This document shows positions 8,398 to 15,738 of a stretch of DNA of 35,610 nucleotides, piece by piece. Made by a program: the position numbers and the translations under genes. This DNA comes from DMER64 sp041654355. Lineage in GTDB: Bacteria; Bacteroidota; Bacteroidia; Bacteroidales; UBA932. The notes below the pieces were generated by a model, which made no database searches, was not told the origin of the DNA, and worked only from the letters and a program-made list of their open reading frames with translations. Location: NCBI GenBank assembly GCA_041654355.1, contig JBAZDQ010000015.1, positions 1 to 35,610 on the forward strand, written 5' to 3'. Each line of letters opens with the position of its first letter. The stretch's first letter is position 1.

Positions 8398-9265
8398 TGA
8401 GCACCTGCTCTTTGATCTTTTCCAGTTCATCTTTCATCATTACTACGTATTGTTGCATACCGGCATGGGCCGCTTTGGATCCCAGGGTATTGATCTCCCG
8501 GCCCATTTCCTGGGAGATAAAGGCCAGTTTTCGCCCGGCAAATTCATCTTCATCCAGTGTTTGACGGAAGTAATTACAATGCTGCCGCAAACGTACACGC
8601 TCTTCGCTGATGTCGGCCTTTTCCAGGTAATAGATCAACTCCTGTTCCAGGCGGTTCTTGTCTATGGAAATTTCTTCACTGAGTCCGGCCAGTTTGTCTT
8701 CCAGCCGTTTTCTCACGGCAACTATCCTTTCCGGGTCCAATGTCTCGGCTTTTTCCAGGTGGCTTTCAATATTATCTATGTGGGACAAAAGATCTTCTCC
8801 CAATCGCGCTCCTTCCCTTTTTCTGAATTCGTCCAGGTTTTCCGCAGCTTCGTGTATACATGTCTTTAAAGAATCCCAGACCTGAGGGTCCAGTTCTTTT
8901 TTTTGAACTTCCCGGACTTCGGGCATCCTTAAAAGTGCCGCCGCCAGATCTGTAGAACAGATTTCCTGGTCCATATCCCTGAAAATTGTTTGTAACTCTT
9001 TAAAATACTGCTTAATAAGTGATACATTAAAAGTACTTTCCAGGATTTCTTCTTCCTGGTCAACGGAAATGAACAGGTCAATATTTCCCCTTTGCAAACG
9101 TTTAATAAGGCTTTGCCGCAGATCGTATTCGAATTCTTTGGGGATCTGGGAAGTTTTGAAACCTATATCAGCTGTTTTACCATTAACCGAACGAATTTCC
9201 ACGGTATATTTTTTCCCGGAAAAAGAAGTTTCGGCTTTTCCGTAACCGGTCATCGAGCGTATCAT
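8387..9265 (-). CDS. yicC: YicC family endoribonuclease
   Basis: 292 residues, full length. It begins with the family signature MIRSMTGYGKAE and VEIRSVNGK. The C-terminal DUF1732 part has the conserved ISEERVRLRQH and GRKLAFISQEMGREINTLGSKA. YicC proteins are cytoplasmic endoribonucleases implicated in mRNA and small-RNA turnover; the activity here is inferred from the family. It is first in a two-gene unit with the small lipoprotein. A TATATTTG box lies 16 bases upstream of the ATG, divergent from the glnS promoter. Confidence 0.92.
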   Translation of the reverse strand: MIRSMTGYGKAETSFSGKKYTVEIRSVNGKTADIGFKTSQIPKEFEYDLRQSLIKRLQRGNIDLFISVDQEEEILESTFNVSLIKQYFKELQTIFRDMDQEICSTDLAAALLRMPEVREVQKKELDPQVWDSLKTCIHEAAENLDEFRKREGARLGEDLLSHIDNIESHLEKAETLDPERIVAVRKRLEDKLAGLSEEISIDKNRLEQELIYYLEKADISEERVRLRQHCNYFRQTLDEDEFAGRKLAFISQEMGREINTLGSKAAHAGMQQYVVMMKDELEKIKEQVLNVL

Positions 9266-9281
9266 TTGCTTAAATTTTCAA

Positions 9282-9289
9282 CAAATATA
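9282..9289 (-). promoter_or_regulatory. -7 box of yicC
   Basis: TATATTTG on the minus strand, 16 bases before the yicC ATG at 9265. Confidence 0.45.
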
Positions 9290-9301
9290 CATTAATATGC
9301 T

Positions 9302-9309
9302 TACTTTTG
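9302..9309 (+). promoter_or_regulatory. -7 box of glnS
   Basis: TACTTTTG, 20 bases before the ATG at 9330. It lies inside the reading frame extending back to 9297, which argues for 9330 as the true start. Confidence 0.45.
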
Positions 9310-9329
9310 TACGTAAACTTTTCAGACAT

Positions 9330-11039
9330 ATGAACGAAGAAACGATCAATACAGTCCCTGAACGCCCGTTGAATTTCCTGGAAGAGATCATTCAGAATGA
9401 TCTATCACAAGGCAAATACGATTCCATAGTAACCCGGTTTCCTCCCGAACCCAACGGCTACCTTCATATAGGACATGCCAAGAGTATATGTCTGAACTTT
9501 GGCCTTGCTCAGAAATTCGGAGGCAAGACCAACCTCCGTTTTGATGACACCAATCCCACTAAAGAAGAAACGGAATACGTGGATTCCATCAAGGAAGACA
9601 TTCATTGGCTGGGTTTCCGGTGGGCCGGCGAATTTTATGCATCCGATTATTTTGAACAATTATACCGGTGGGCACACGAACTCATAGCCAAAGGCCTGGC
9701 TTATGTAGATGATCAGACCCAGGAACAAATTCGCGTAGGCAGGGGTACGATCACCTCTGCCGGGACCGAAAGTCCTTACCGCAACAGGAGCGTTGAGGAA
9801 AATGCCGATCTGTTTACCCGTATGAAAAACGGGGAATTTTCGGACGGAAGTCGTGTTTTACGCGCAAAAATTGACATGACACATCCCAACATGCTAATGC
9901 GTGATCCATTGATGTACAGGATAATCCACGCGGATCATCACAGAACCGGAACTAAATGGTGTATATACCCTATGTACGATTACGCACACGGACAATGTGA
10001 TTCCATCGAGAACATAACCCATTCCATTTGTACGCTGGAGTTTGACGTGCACAGACCGCTTTACGATTGGTTTATTGAAAAACTCGGGATATTCCCTTCA
10101 CACCAGTACGAATTTGCACGTCTGAACATTACCCATACCGTAATGAGCAAGAGGAAACTGCTTGAATTGGTGAAAGCCGGGCTGGTTCAGGGATGGGACG
10201 ATCCTCGTATGCCAACCATATGCGGACTCAGACGACGGGGCTTTACTCCTTCAAGCATTCGCTTATTCGCTGAAAAGGTAGGTGTCGCAAAACGAGATAA
10301 TGTAATAGACATTTCCCTTATGGAATGGTGTATGCGGGAAGAATCCAACAAAAATGCCCCCCGTTATATGGCCGTACTGGATCCTGTAAAACTGGTCATA
10401 ACCAATTACCCTCCGGATAAGGAAGAATTCATGAAAGCTCCCCTTAACCCGGAAGAACCCGATACCGGAGAAAGAGAAGTCCCGTTTTCAAGGGAAATCT
10501 ATATTGAACGCAATGATTTTATGGAGGATCCCCCTAAAAAATTCTTTCGCCTGAGACCCGGCGGAGAAGTCCGTTTGAAATACGGATACATCATCCGCTG
10601 TGAAAACGTAATAAAAGACGGGGACGGCAGGATCACAGAACTGCAATGTTCGTATGACCCGGAATCCCGTCCTGGTACCGGGGCCTGGAGAAGCGTAAAA
10701 GGGACCATTCACTGGTTATCGGCCCGTCATGCCGTAAAGAGTGAGATCCGTTTGTTCGACAGACTGTTCACGGAACCCTATATGGGAAATATCACGGAAG
10801 ACAAAGATTACAAAGACTACCTGAACCCGGAATCCCGGACAATTGTTCAAGGTCTCATAGACAGGGATGCAGCAGGTATTGCAACCAAAGCCGTCCCGGG
10901 CCGGGACAATACACGTACCCGCATTCAGTTTGAACGTCTTGGTTATTTTGTGCCGGATTACGACACTTCTTCGGAAAACCCTGTTTTTAACCGTATTTGC
11001 ACCCTGAAGGATTCGTTTGCCAAAACAATGAAAGCCTAA
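9330..11039 (+). CDS. glnS: Glutamine--tRNA ligase
   Basis: 569 residues from the ATG at 9330. Class Ic synthetase charging tRNA-Gln. The HIGH motif is at residues 46-49 (GYLHIGHAKS) and the KMSKS-like loop is VMSKR at 271-275. RFDDTNPTKE and the two C-terminal beta-barrel anticodon-binding domains identify GlnRS rather than GluRS. An in-frame ATG at 9297 is rejected because the likely promoter box lies downstream of it. The TAA stop shares two bases with the TAG stop of the convergent rng gene (11036-11039), so there is no room for a terminator between them. Confidence 0.95.
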   Translation: MNEETINTVPERPLNFLEEIIQNDLSQGKYDSIVTRFPPEPNGYLHIGHAKSICLNFGLAQKFGGKTNLRFDDTNPTKEETEYVDSIKEDIHWLGFRWAGEFYASDYFEQLYRWAHELIAKGLAYVDDQTQEQIRVGRGTITSAGTESPYRNRSVEENADLFTRMKNGEFSDGSRVLRAKIDMTHPNMLMRDPLMYRIIHADHHRTGTKWCIYPMYDYAHGQCDSIENITHSICTLEFDVHRPLYDWFIEKLGIFPSHQYEFARLNITHTVMSKRKLLELVKAGLVQGWDDPRMPTICGLRRRGFTPSSIRLFAEKVGVAKRDNVIDISLMEWCMREESNKNAPRYMAVLDPVKLVITNYPPDKEEFMKAPLNPEEPDTGEREVPFSREIYIERNDFMEDPPKKFFRLRPGGEVRLKYGYIIRCENVIKDGDGRITELQCSYDPESRPGTGAWRSVKGTIHWLSARHAVKSEIRLFDRLFTEPYMGNITEDKDYKDYLNPESRTIVQGLIDRDAAGIATKAVPGRDNTRTRIQFERLGYFVPDYDTSSENPVFNRICTLKDSFAKTMKA

Positions 11040-12592
11040 ACTTCCATTTTCTGATTCTTGTCATCCAGCCAGCGAGCCTGTGTCACTGCAAGATCAGGGG
11101 CAATTCTTACATTCAGTTTACATCCGTATTTCCGGGACCATTTTTTCGCCCTGGGAACCAAGCCTTTTGTCAAATAGGCTTCAATAAACGGATGTACTTC
11201 CAGTAAAACGGTTTTGAGCTTTTTCTCGTTGGCAAAAAATGCCAGCTGATTCTCGATATTTTCCGTAAATAGCAAACTCGGGGCAATTTTCCCGGTTCCG
11301 TTACATGTAGGACATTTCTCGCTGGTATTGATCTCCATTGCCGGACGTACCCGCTGACGGGTAATCTGCATCAGCCCGAATTTTGAAAGAGGCAGGATAT
11401 TGTGTTTGGCCCTGTCGGTGGTCATCAGTTCCTGCATCTTCTTATAAAGCTTTTGCCGGTGTTCGGATGAATCCATGTCAATAAAGTCGACGACAATTAT
11501 ACCGCCCAGATCCCGTAATCTTAACTGCCGGGCAAGTTCTTCGGCAACAAGCATATTGACTTCAAATGCATTTTCTTCCTGTCCGTTTCCCATCTTGGAC
11601 CGAATCCCGCTGTTTACGTCTACAACATGCAGGGCTTCAGTGTGTTCTATAATAATATAGATCCCCTGTCTTAACGGGACAACACGTCCGAACGAACTTC
11701 TTATCTGACGGTTGACGTCAAAAGCGTCATAGATTTGATCTTTTCCTTTATACAGCTTCACAATCTTCTCCTTTTCCGGAGCTATAGTGGCTATATAACT
11801 GCAGATCTCTTCAAAGACGACTGTGTCGTTAACGTGAATACTGTTAAAGGTATCGTTCAGCAGATCGCGTATAACCGTTGTAATACGGCTGTTTTCTGTT
11901 AACAATCTGGAAGGGGTTTTTCCTTTGCGCATTAAAACCCAGGATTCTTCCCATTTATGGATCAGGGAATTCAGCTCAGTATCCAAAACTGCTGCCTTTT
12001 TTCCTTCGGCAGCAGTTCTGACAATGAGTCCGTAATTGGGAGGCAGAATACTCTGGACCAAACGGTCCAGCCTTCCACGCTCTTCCTTGAGCGTAATTTT
12101 GGATGACAGGTTAACCTTTTCTGAAAAAGGCAATAAAACAAGGTTTCTTCCGGCTATGGAAATGTCGGAAGTAAGGCGGGATCCTTTTGTGGAAATGGGT
12201 TCTTTGACAATTTGCACCAAAACCGGCTGCCCTACTTTTAAAACATCGGAAATCTTGCCTTCCTTAGGCAATACTGAGCCCAGTTTCAGACTTGAATAGA
12301 TTTCCTGGGGAGAATTCTTTTTGGCGATCACCTGCTGGGTAAAATAATTGACTGCCGAAAAAGCGTAGCCCAGATCAAGGTAATGAATAAAAGCATCCTT
12401 ATCGTCTCCGATATCAACAAAAGCTGCATTCAAAGCAGGCATGATCTTTTTGACCCTGCCCAGACACAGATCACCCACCGAGAAATGATTGTCACTAGTC
12501 TCTTCCTTATGTAGTTCCGTTAGCCTGTTGTTTTCCAGCAACGCTATGGTGACATCGGAAGGAGTAACATCAATAATTAAATTTTTCTCCAT
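11036..12592 (-). CDS. rng: Ribonuclease E/G family protein
   Basis: 518 residues, RNase G size, without the long disordered scaffold of RNase E. It makes single-strand endonucleolytic cuts in rRNA maturation and mRNA decay. An S1-like region near the N-terminus contains LCLGRVKKIMPALNAAFVDIG. The catalytic metal-binding pair is Asp325 (VDVNSG) and Asp369 (VVDFIDM). The zinc-link cysteines are Cys427 and Cys430 in CPTCNGTG. It lies downstream of HU and the tiny COX24-domain gene on the same strand, after an 82-base gap holding a strong hairpin. It is convergent with glnS. Confidence 0.95.
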   Translation of the reverse strand: MEKNLIIDVTPSDVTIALLENNRLTELHKEETSDNHFSVGDLCLGRVKKIMPALNAAFVDIGDDKDAFIHYLDLGYAFSAVNYFTQQVIAKKNSPQEIYSSLKLGSVLPKEGKISDVLKVGQPVLVQIVKEPISTKGSRLTSDISIAGRNLVLLPFSEKVNLSSKITLKEERGRLDRLVQSILPPNYGLIVRTAAEGKKAAVLDTELNSLIHKWEESWVLMRKGKTPSRLLTENSRITTVIRDLLNDTFNSIHVNDTVVFEEICSYIATIAPEKEKIVKLYKGKDQIYDAFDVNRQIRSSFGRVVPLRQGIYIIIEHTEALHVVDVNSGIRSKMGNGQEENAFEVNMLVAEELARQLRLRDLGGIIVVDFIDMDSSEHRQKLYKKMQELMTTDRAKHNILPLSKFGLMQITRQRVRPAMEINTSEKCPTCNGTGKIAPSLLFTENIENQLAFFANEKKLKTVLLEVHPFIEAYLTKGLVPRAKKWSRKYGCKLNVRIAPDLAVTQARWLDDKNQKMEV

Positions 12593-12606
12593 TCTGTGGT
12601 AAAAGT

Positions 12607-12652
12607 AAGAAACCTAAAGAGTCTTTTCGAAAAAAGTTGCTTTAGGTTTCTT
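12607..12652 (-). promoter_or_regulatory. Long hairpin in the rng 5' leader
   Basis: A perfect 13-bp inverted repeat (12607-12619 with 12640-12652, AAGAAACCTAAAG and its complement) encloses a second 5-bp stem (12623-12627 with 12632-12636) capped by TTCG as read on the minus strand. It sits 15 bases before the rng ATG and 22 bases after the COX24 stop. No uninterrupted T-tract follows, so it is not a classical terminator. It could be an RNase E/G autoregulation site or processing site. Confidence 0.6.
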
Positions 12653-12674
12653 GGTTCATGAGACATATGATGGC

Positions 12675-12764
12675 TTATTTCTTTTTATGACGGTTCTTGC
12701 GCAAACGTTTTTTACGTTTGTGCGTCGCCATTTTATGTCTTTTTCTTTTCTTTCCGCTTGGCAT
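12675..12764 (-). CDS. 29-residue basic protein of the AURKAIP1/COX24 (mS38/bS22-like) type
   Basis: The reading frame encodes 29 residues beginning MPSGKKRKRHKMATHKRKK and ending in NRHKKK, more than half Lys, Arg or His. The pattern KM-x2-HK-x2-K followed by basic residues matches the C-terminal domain of AURKAIP1 (mitochondrial mS38) and mycobacterial bS22. In Bacteroidota this tiny gene is typically conserved. It is probably a small-subunit ribosomal protein; I infer the ribosomal role from family resemblance. It begins six bases after the HU stop, so it is co-transcribed with HU, and it precedes rng. Confidence 0.88.
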   Translation of the reverse strand: MPSGKKRKRHKMATHKRKKRLRKNRHKKK

Positions 12765-12770
12765 AATAAA

Positions 12771-13055
12771 TTATTTAACGCTGTTTTTCACTTTATTCAT
12801 GAAAACTTTAGCCGGCTTGAAAGCGGGTATGTAGTGTTCAGGAATTACTATTGTAGTGTTTTTGGATATATTACGAGCCGTTTTGCGGGCGCGTTTTTTC
12901 AATATAAAGCTACCAAAACCTCGAAGGTATACATTATTATCCTGAACCAAAGAGTTTTTTACGTTATCCATAAAGCATTCCACAACTTTCTGAACGGCAA
13001 CTTTTTCCAGGCCTGTTGTTTTGGCAATTTCGTTTACGATATCAGCTTTAGTCAT
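12771..13055 (-). CDS. HU-family nucleoid DNA-binding protein
   Basis: 94 residues, the standard HU/IHF length. It starts MTKADIVNEIAKTTGLEK, has the dimerisation helix VQKVVECFMDNVK, and contains the DNA-binding arm signature GFGSFILKKRARKTARN followed by PAFKPAKVF. As a dimer it bends and compacts DNA. It is the first gene of the HU-COX24-rng unit. The promoter upstream has a TTG and a TACTTTTG box and gives a leader of about 45 bases. It could equally be called hup; I leave the symbol blank because paralogues are common in this phylum. Confidence 0.95.
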   Translation of the reverse strand: MTKADIVNEIAKTTGLEKVAVQKVVECFMDNVKNSLVQDNNVYLRGFGSFILKKRARKTARNISKNTTIVIPEHYIPAFKPAKVFMNKVKNSVK

Positions 13056-13107
13056 AATACGATAAATTTAAAGAGTTATTGTTAATGATTGCATTCCAAA
13101 TGGACTG

Positions 13108-13136
13108 CAAAAGTAACATTTAATTCTTAATATCAA
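13108..13136 (-). promoter_or_regulatory. Promoter of the HU-COX24-rng unit
   Basis: Minus-strand TACTTTTG (13115-13108) preceded after 18 bases by TTG (13136-13134). It fits the Bacteroidota housekeeping promoter and lies 52 bases from the HU start codon. Confidence 0.6.
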
Positions 13137-13177
13137 GAGGTTTAGAGTAAAAAAACAAAAAAAAACGTCTGTTTAGC

Positions 13178-13185
13178 TATCTTTG
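13178..13185 (+). promoter_or_regulatory. -7 box of mutY
   Basis: TATCTTTG, then CCCT, then the mutY ATG at 13190. A transcript would start at or beside the start codon. Confidence 0.5.
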
Positions 13186-13189
13186 CCCT

Positions 13190-14251
13190 ATGGATTTCAC
13201 AACCCTCCTGATGGCATGGTTCAGAGATAACCAACGGGCATTACCCTGGAAAGAATACAACGATGCATACTCTGTGTGGGTATCCGAGATCATACTGCAA
13301 CAAACAAGAGTACAGCAGGGAAAAATGTATTTTATACGGTTTCTGGAAGCTTTTCCGACCATAGACCGCCTTGCCGAAGCCCCTGAGGACCAGGTTTTAA
13401 AAATATGGCAGGGATTGGGTTATTATTCCCGGGCACGAAATATGCATAAGACTGCAAAAAAGGTTATGAGGGAATACGGCGGATCATTTCCCAAAGACAC
13501 AAAATCATTACAAAAATTGGACGGCATAGGACCTTACACTGCGGCCGCCATAGGTTCTTTTGCGTTCGGACTGCCTGTCGCAGCACTGGACGGGAACGGA
13601 TACCGTATACTGGCCAGGTATTTTGGGATTGATATTCCGGTTGATTCTTCGGAAGCGAAAAGATCATTTGCAGCTTTGGCACAATCTTTATTACCTGCCG
13701 GGAATAGTGCATCATTCAACCAGGCCCTGATGGATTTCGGGTCCCTAATCTGCACTCCCAGACCGGTTTGCGGTATCTGCCCCATGGCCCAAACCTGCAA
13801 TGCGTACCGTGAGGGTCAAACAGAAAAGCTCCCTGTAAAAAAAGAAAAAGCAGCGGTTAAAAAAAGGTATTTCCACTATTTGGATATAGACTTCGGGAAT
13901 GCTACGTTCATAAGGCAGAGAAAAGGGAACGACATTTGGAAAGGTTTGTATGAATTTCCTCTTATTGAAACCTCAACACCGGCAGGTTATCAGGATCTGA
14001 TCATAACGGAGGATTTTCGAAAATTGCTGGACGTTTCATCTTGTATACTTACTAATATATATAGAGCCAAAACCCACAAATTATCTCATCAGACCATATA
14101 CCCTGTTTTTTACAGGATTCGTTCCCAAAAAAGGGGGACGTGCCTGAAAACGGAATATCTGGAAATTGATCGCAAGGACTTGTCACGGTACGCAGTTTCC
14201 AGATTGATAGAAAAGTATATGGATTTTTTTCATAATTTTGCCGGCTTATGA
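13190..14251 (+). CDS. mutY: Adenine DNA glycosylase MutY
   Basis: 353 residues. It removes adenine mispaired with 8-oxoguanine. The catalytic Glu33 is in SEIILQQTRV, the helix-hairpin-helix is LQKLDGIGPYTAAAI, and the catalytic Asp134 is in AALDGNGYR. The four iron-sulfur cysteines follow in CTPRPVCGICPMAQTC. The first spacing is C-x5-C, whereas the usual MutY pattern as I know it is C-x6-C-x2-C-x5-C. A NUDIX-like C-terminal domain for 8-oxoG recognition covers about residues 225-345. The last codon overlaps the start of the next gene (ATGA), so the two are translationally coupled. Confidence 0.94.
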   Translation: MDFTTLLMAWFRDNQRALPWKEYNDAYSVWVSEIILQQTRVQQGKMYFIRFLEAFPTIDRLAEAPEDQVLKIWQGLGYYSRARNMHKTAKKVMREYGGSFPKDTKSLQKLDGIGPYTAAAIGSFAFGLPVAALDGNGYRILARYFGIDIPVDSSEAKRSFAALAQSLLPAGNSASFNQALMDFGSLICTPRPVCGICPMAQTCNAYREGQTEKLPVKKEKAAVKKRYFHYLDIDFGNATFIRQRKGNDIWKGLYEFPLIETSTPAGYQDLIITEDFRKLLDVSSCILTNIYRAKTHKLSHQTIYPVFYRIRSQKRGTCLKTEYLEIDRKDLSRYAVSRLIEKYMDFFHNFAGL

Positions 14252-15669
14252 AACCGACGCTTTTCCGAATCTTTTTTCTTCTCCTATGCTTTTCAATGCT
14301 CTCTGTAACAGGATGGAGCCGGCAATTGCGCATTGACGGAATTGAATTGACGGGCAACAAGATCACCAAAGATTTTATCATCCTGAGGGAATTACCCTTC
14401 GCATCGGGAGATACAATCAACGAGAACAACCTTGCGGAACAATTGCGCCTGGCAAAAGAAAATTTGAACAACCTGCTCCTGTTCAACTTTGTTGAAATAT
14501 CCCCCCTCAGATCCATTGAAGATCCGTCTTTGATCACTCTGATCATCCAGGTACAGGAAAGATGGTATATATGGCCCCTTATAGAAGTAAAACTGGAAGA
14601 ACGGAACCTGAGTACCTGGCTGCAAAACTGGGATTTTTCAAAGATCACCATTGAAGCCGGAGCCCGTATTGATAATTTTTTGGGGTTGAAACATAAATTG
14701 GTCATAGCGGCTCACGGAGGTTATCAGTGGGGTGTTTTCCTGGGATACCGGGACATATCCCTGGACAGAAAAGGCAAGCATTTTATGAGCGTGGACATGC
14801 AGGGAAATTTCAGTCATAACCTGGATATTTTTACCGGAGAAGACAAGCCTGCAAGGTATAACTTGCCGGATATTGTACTGGAAACATCCGTAGATACCAG
14901 GATCAATTACACATACCGTCCCGACATACGCACCCTGCATCACATTTCCTTCATGCATGAATACAGCATGCTTGCCGATACAGTATTGAAGATCAATCCC
15001 CACTACTGGGGAAACGACCGGCTACAGCGAAACGCTTTCAGACTCAATTACAGGTACCGGCTTGATCAAAGGGATTACCACCCCTATCCCCTGAACGGCT
15101 ATTTTCTTCAGGCCGGTATGAACACCTATATTACATCTGATGCCTCTGTACGTTATGCACAGCTTACACTTGGACTTCAGTATTTCAAACAGATCCGCGA
15201 TTCCCGCTGGTATTTCTCCACTGTCTTTTCCGGGGGGTATTCCATGGCCAACACACAGGCTTATATCCTGGAAAAGGCCATTGGTTACGAAAATAATATG
15301 ATGCGCGGGTACGAATATACAGTGGCAGACGGCCAGATCTTTGCCATTTCCAACAATACGATGAAATTCAATATCCTAAAAAAAAGAACGTTTACCCTGA
15401 ATTGGCTATCATTCCTGCCACAATTCAACAAGATCCATCTTACTATATACGCCAACGCGCATTTTGATATGGGATATGCCTATAACAAATGGGATTACCA
15501 TCTAAATACCCTGAGTAATCAGCTTCTTTATGCAGGAGGACTGGGCATAGACCTGGTAACCTATTACGATATGGTGATAGGCATAGATTATTCGGTGAAC
15601 AAACAGTGTGAGCATGGTTTTTTGTCATGGAAAAATTTCTTTTTTTCCATTAAAGTTCCCTTCATATAA
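14248..15669 (+). CDS. Omp85-family outer membrane protein (POTRA plus beta-barrel)
   Basis: 473 residues. A signal peptide (MKPTLFRIFFLLLCFSMLS) is followed by one POTRA-like domain: LRIDGIELTGNKITKDFIILRELPF then LAEQLRLAKENLNNLLLF and a beta strand ending ITLIIQVQERW. From about residue 140 to the end, alternating aromatic strands build a beta-barrel that finishes with FSIKVPFI, a C-terminal aromatic motif as in outer-membrane barrels. It is shorter than BamA, which has five POTRA domains, so it is probably an accessory Omp85 member of surface-antigen or translocation type. Substrate and partners are unknown. Its ATG overlaps the mutY stop by four bases. Confidence 0.82.
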   Translation: MKPTLFRIFFLLLCFSMLSVTGWSRQLRIDGIELTGNKITKDFIILRELPFASGDTINENNLAEQLRLAKENLNNLLLFNFVEISPLRSIEDPSLITLIIQVQERWYIWPLIEVKLEERNLSTWLQNWDFSKITIEAGARIDNFLGLKHKLVIAAHGGYQWGVFLGYRDISLDRKGKHFMSVDMQGNFSHNLDIFTGEDKPARYNLPDIVLETSVDTRINYTYRPDIRTLHHISFMHEYSMLADTVLKINPHYWGNDRLQRNAFRLNYRYRLDQRDYHPYPLNGYFLQAGMNTYITSDASVRYAQLTLGLQYFKQIRDSRWYFSTVFSGGYSMANTQAYILEKAIGYENNMMRGYEYTVADGQIFAISNNTMKFNILKKRTFTLNWLSFLPQFNKIHLTIYANAHFDMGYAYNKWDYHLNTLSNQLLYAGGLGIDLVTYYDMVIGIDYSVNKQCEHGFLSWKNFFFSIKVPFI

Positions 15670-15675
15670 GCATCG

Positions 15676-15713
15676 GTCATTTTGTCAGTCACATCCTGTG
15701 GCACGAAGATTGA
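15676..15713 (+). promoter_or_regulatory. Sigma-54-like promoter and GTCA repeat upstream of lon
   Basis: TGGCACG-AAGA-TTGA (15699-15713) matches the -24/-12 sigma-54 consensus TGGCACG-N4-TTGC at all but the last base. The predicted start, about 12 bases on, leaves a 14-base leader before the lon ATG. Just upstream, GTCATTTTGTCA plus a third TCA (15676-15691) forms a short repeat that could bind an activator. No TAnnTTTG box is present in this gap. Confidence 0.5.
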
Positions 15714-15738
15714 CGGAATGAATGAATAAGTTACAGAT

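Noticed and set aside
14052..14705. 217-codon minus-strand frame
   Set aside because: Antisense to mutY and the Omp85-like gene; composition is that of a shadow frame and no motif is seen.
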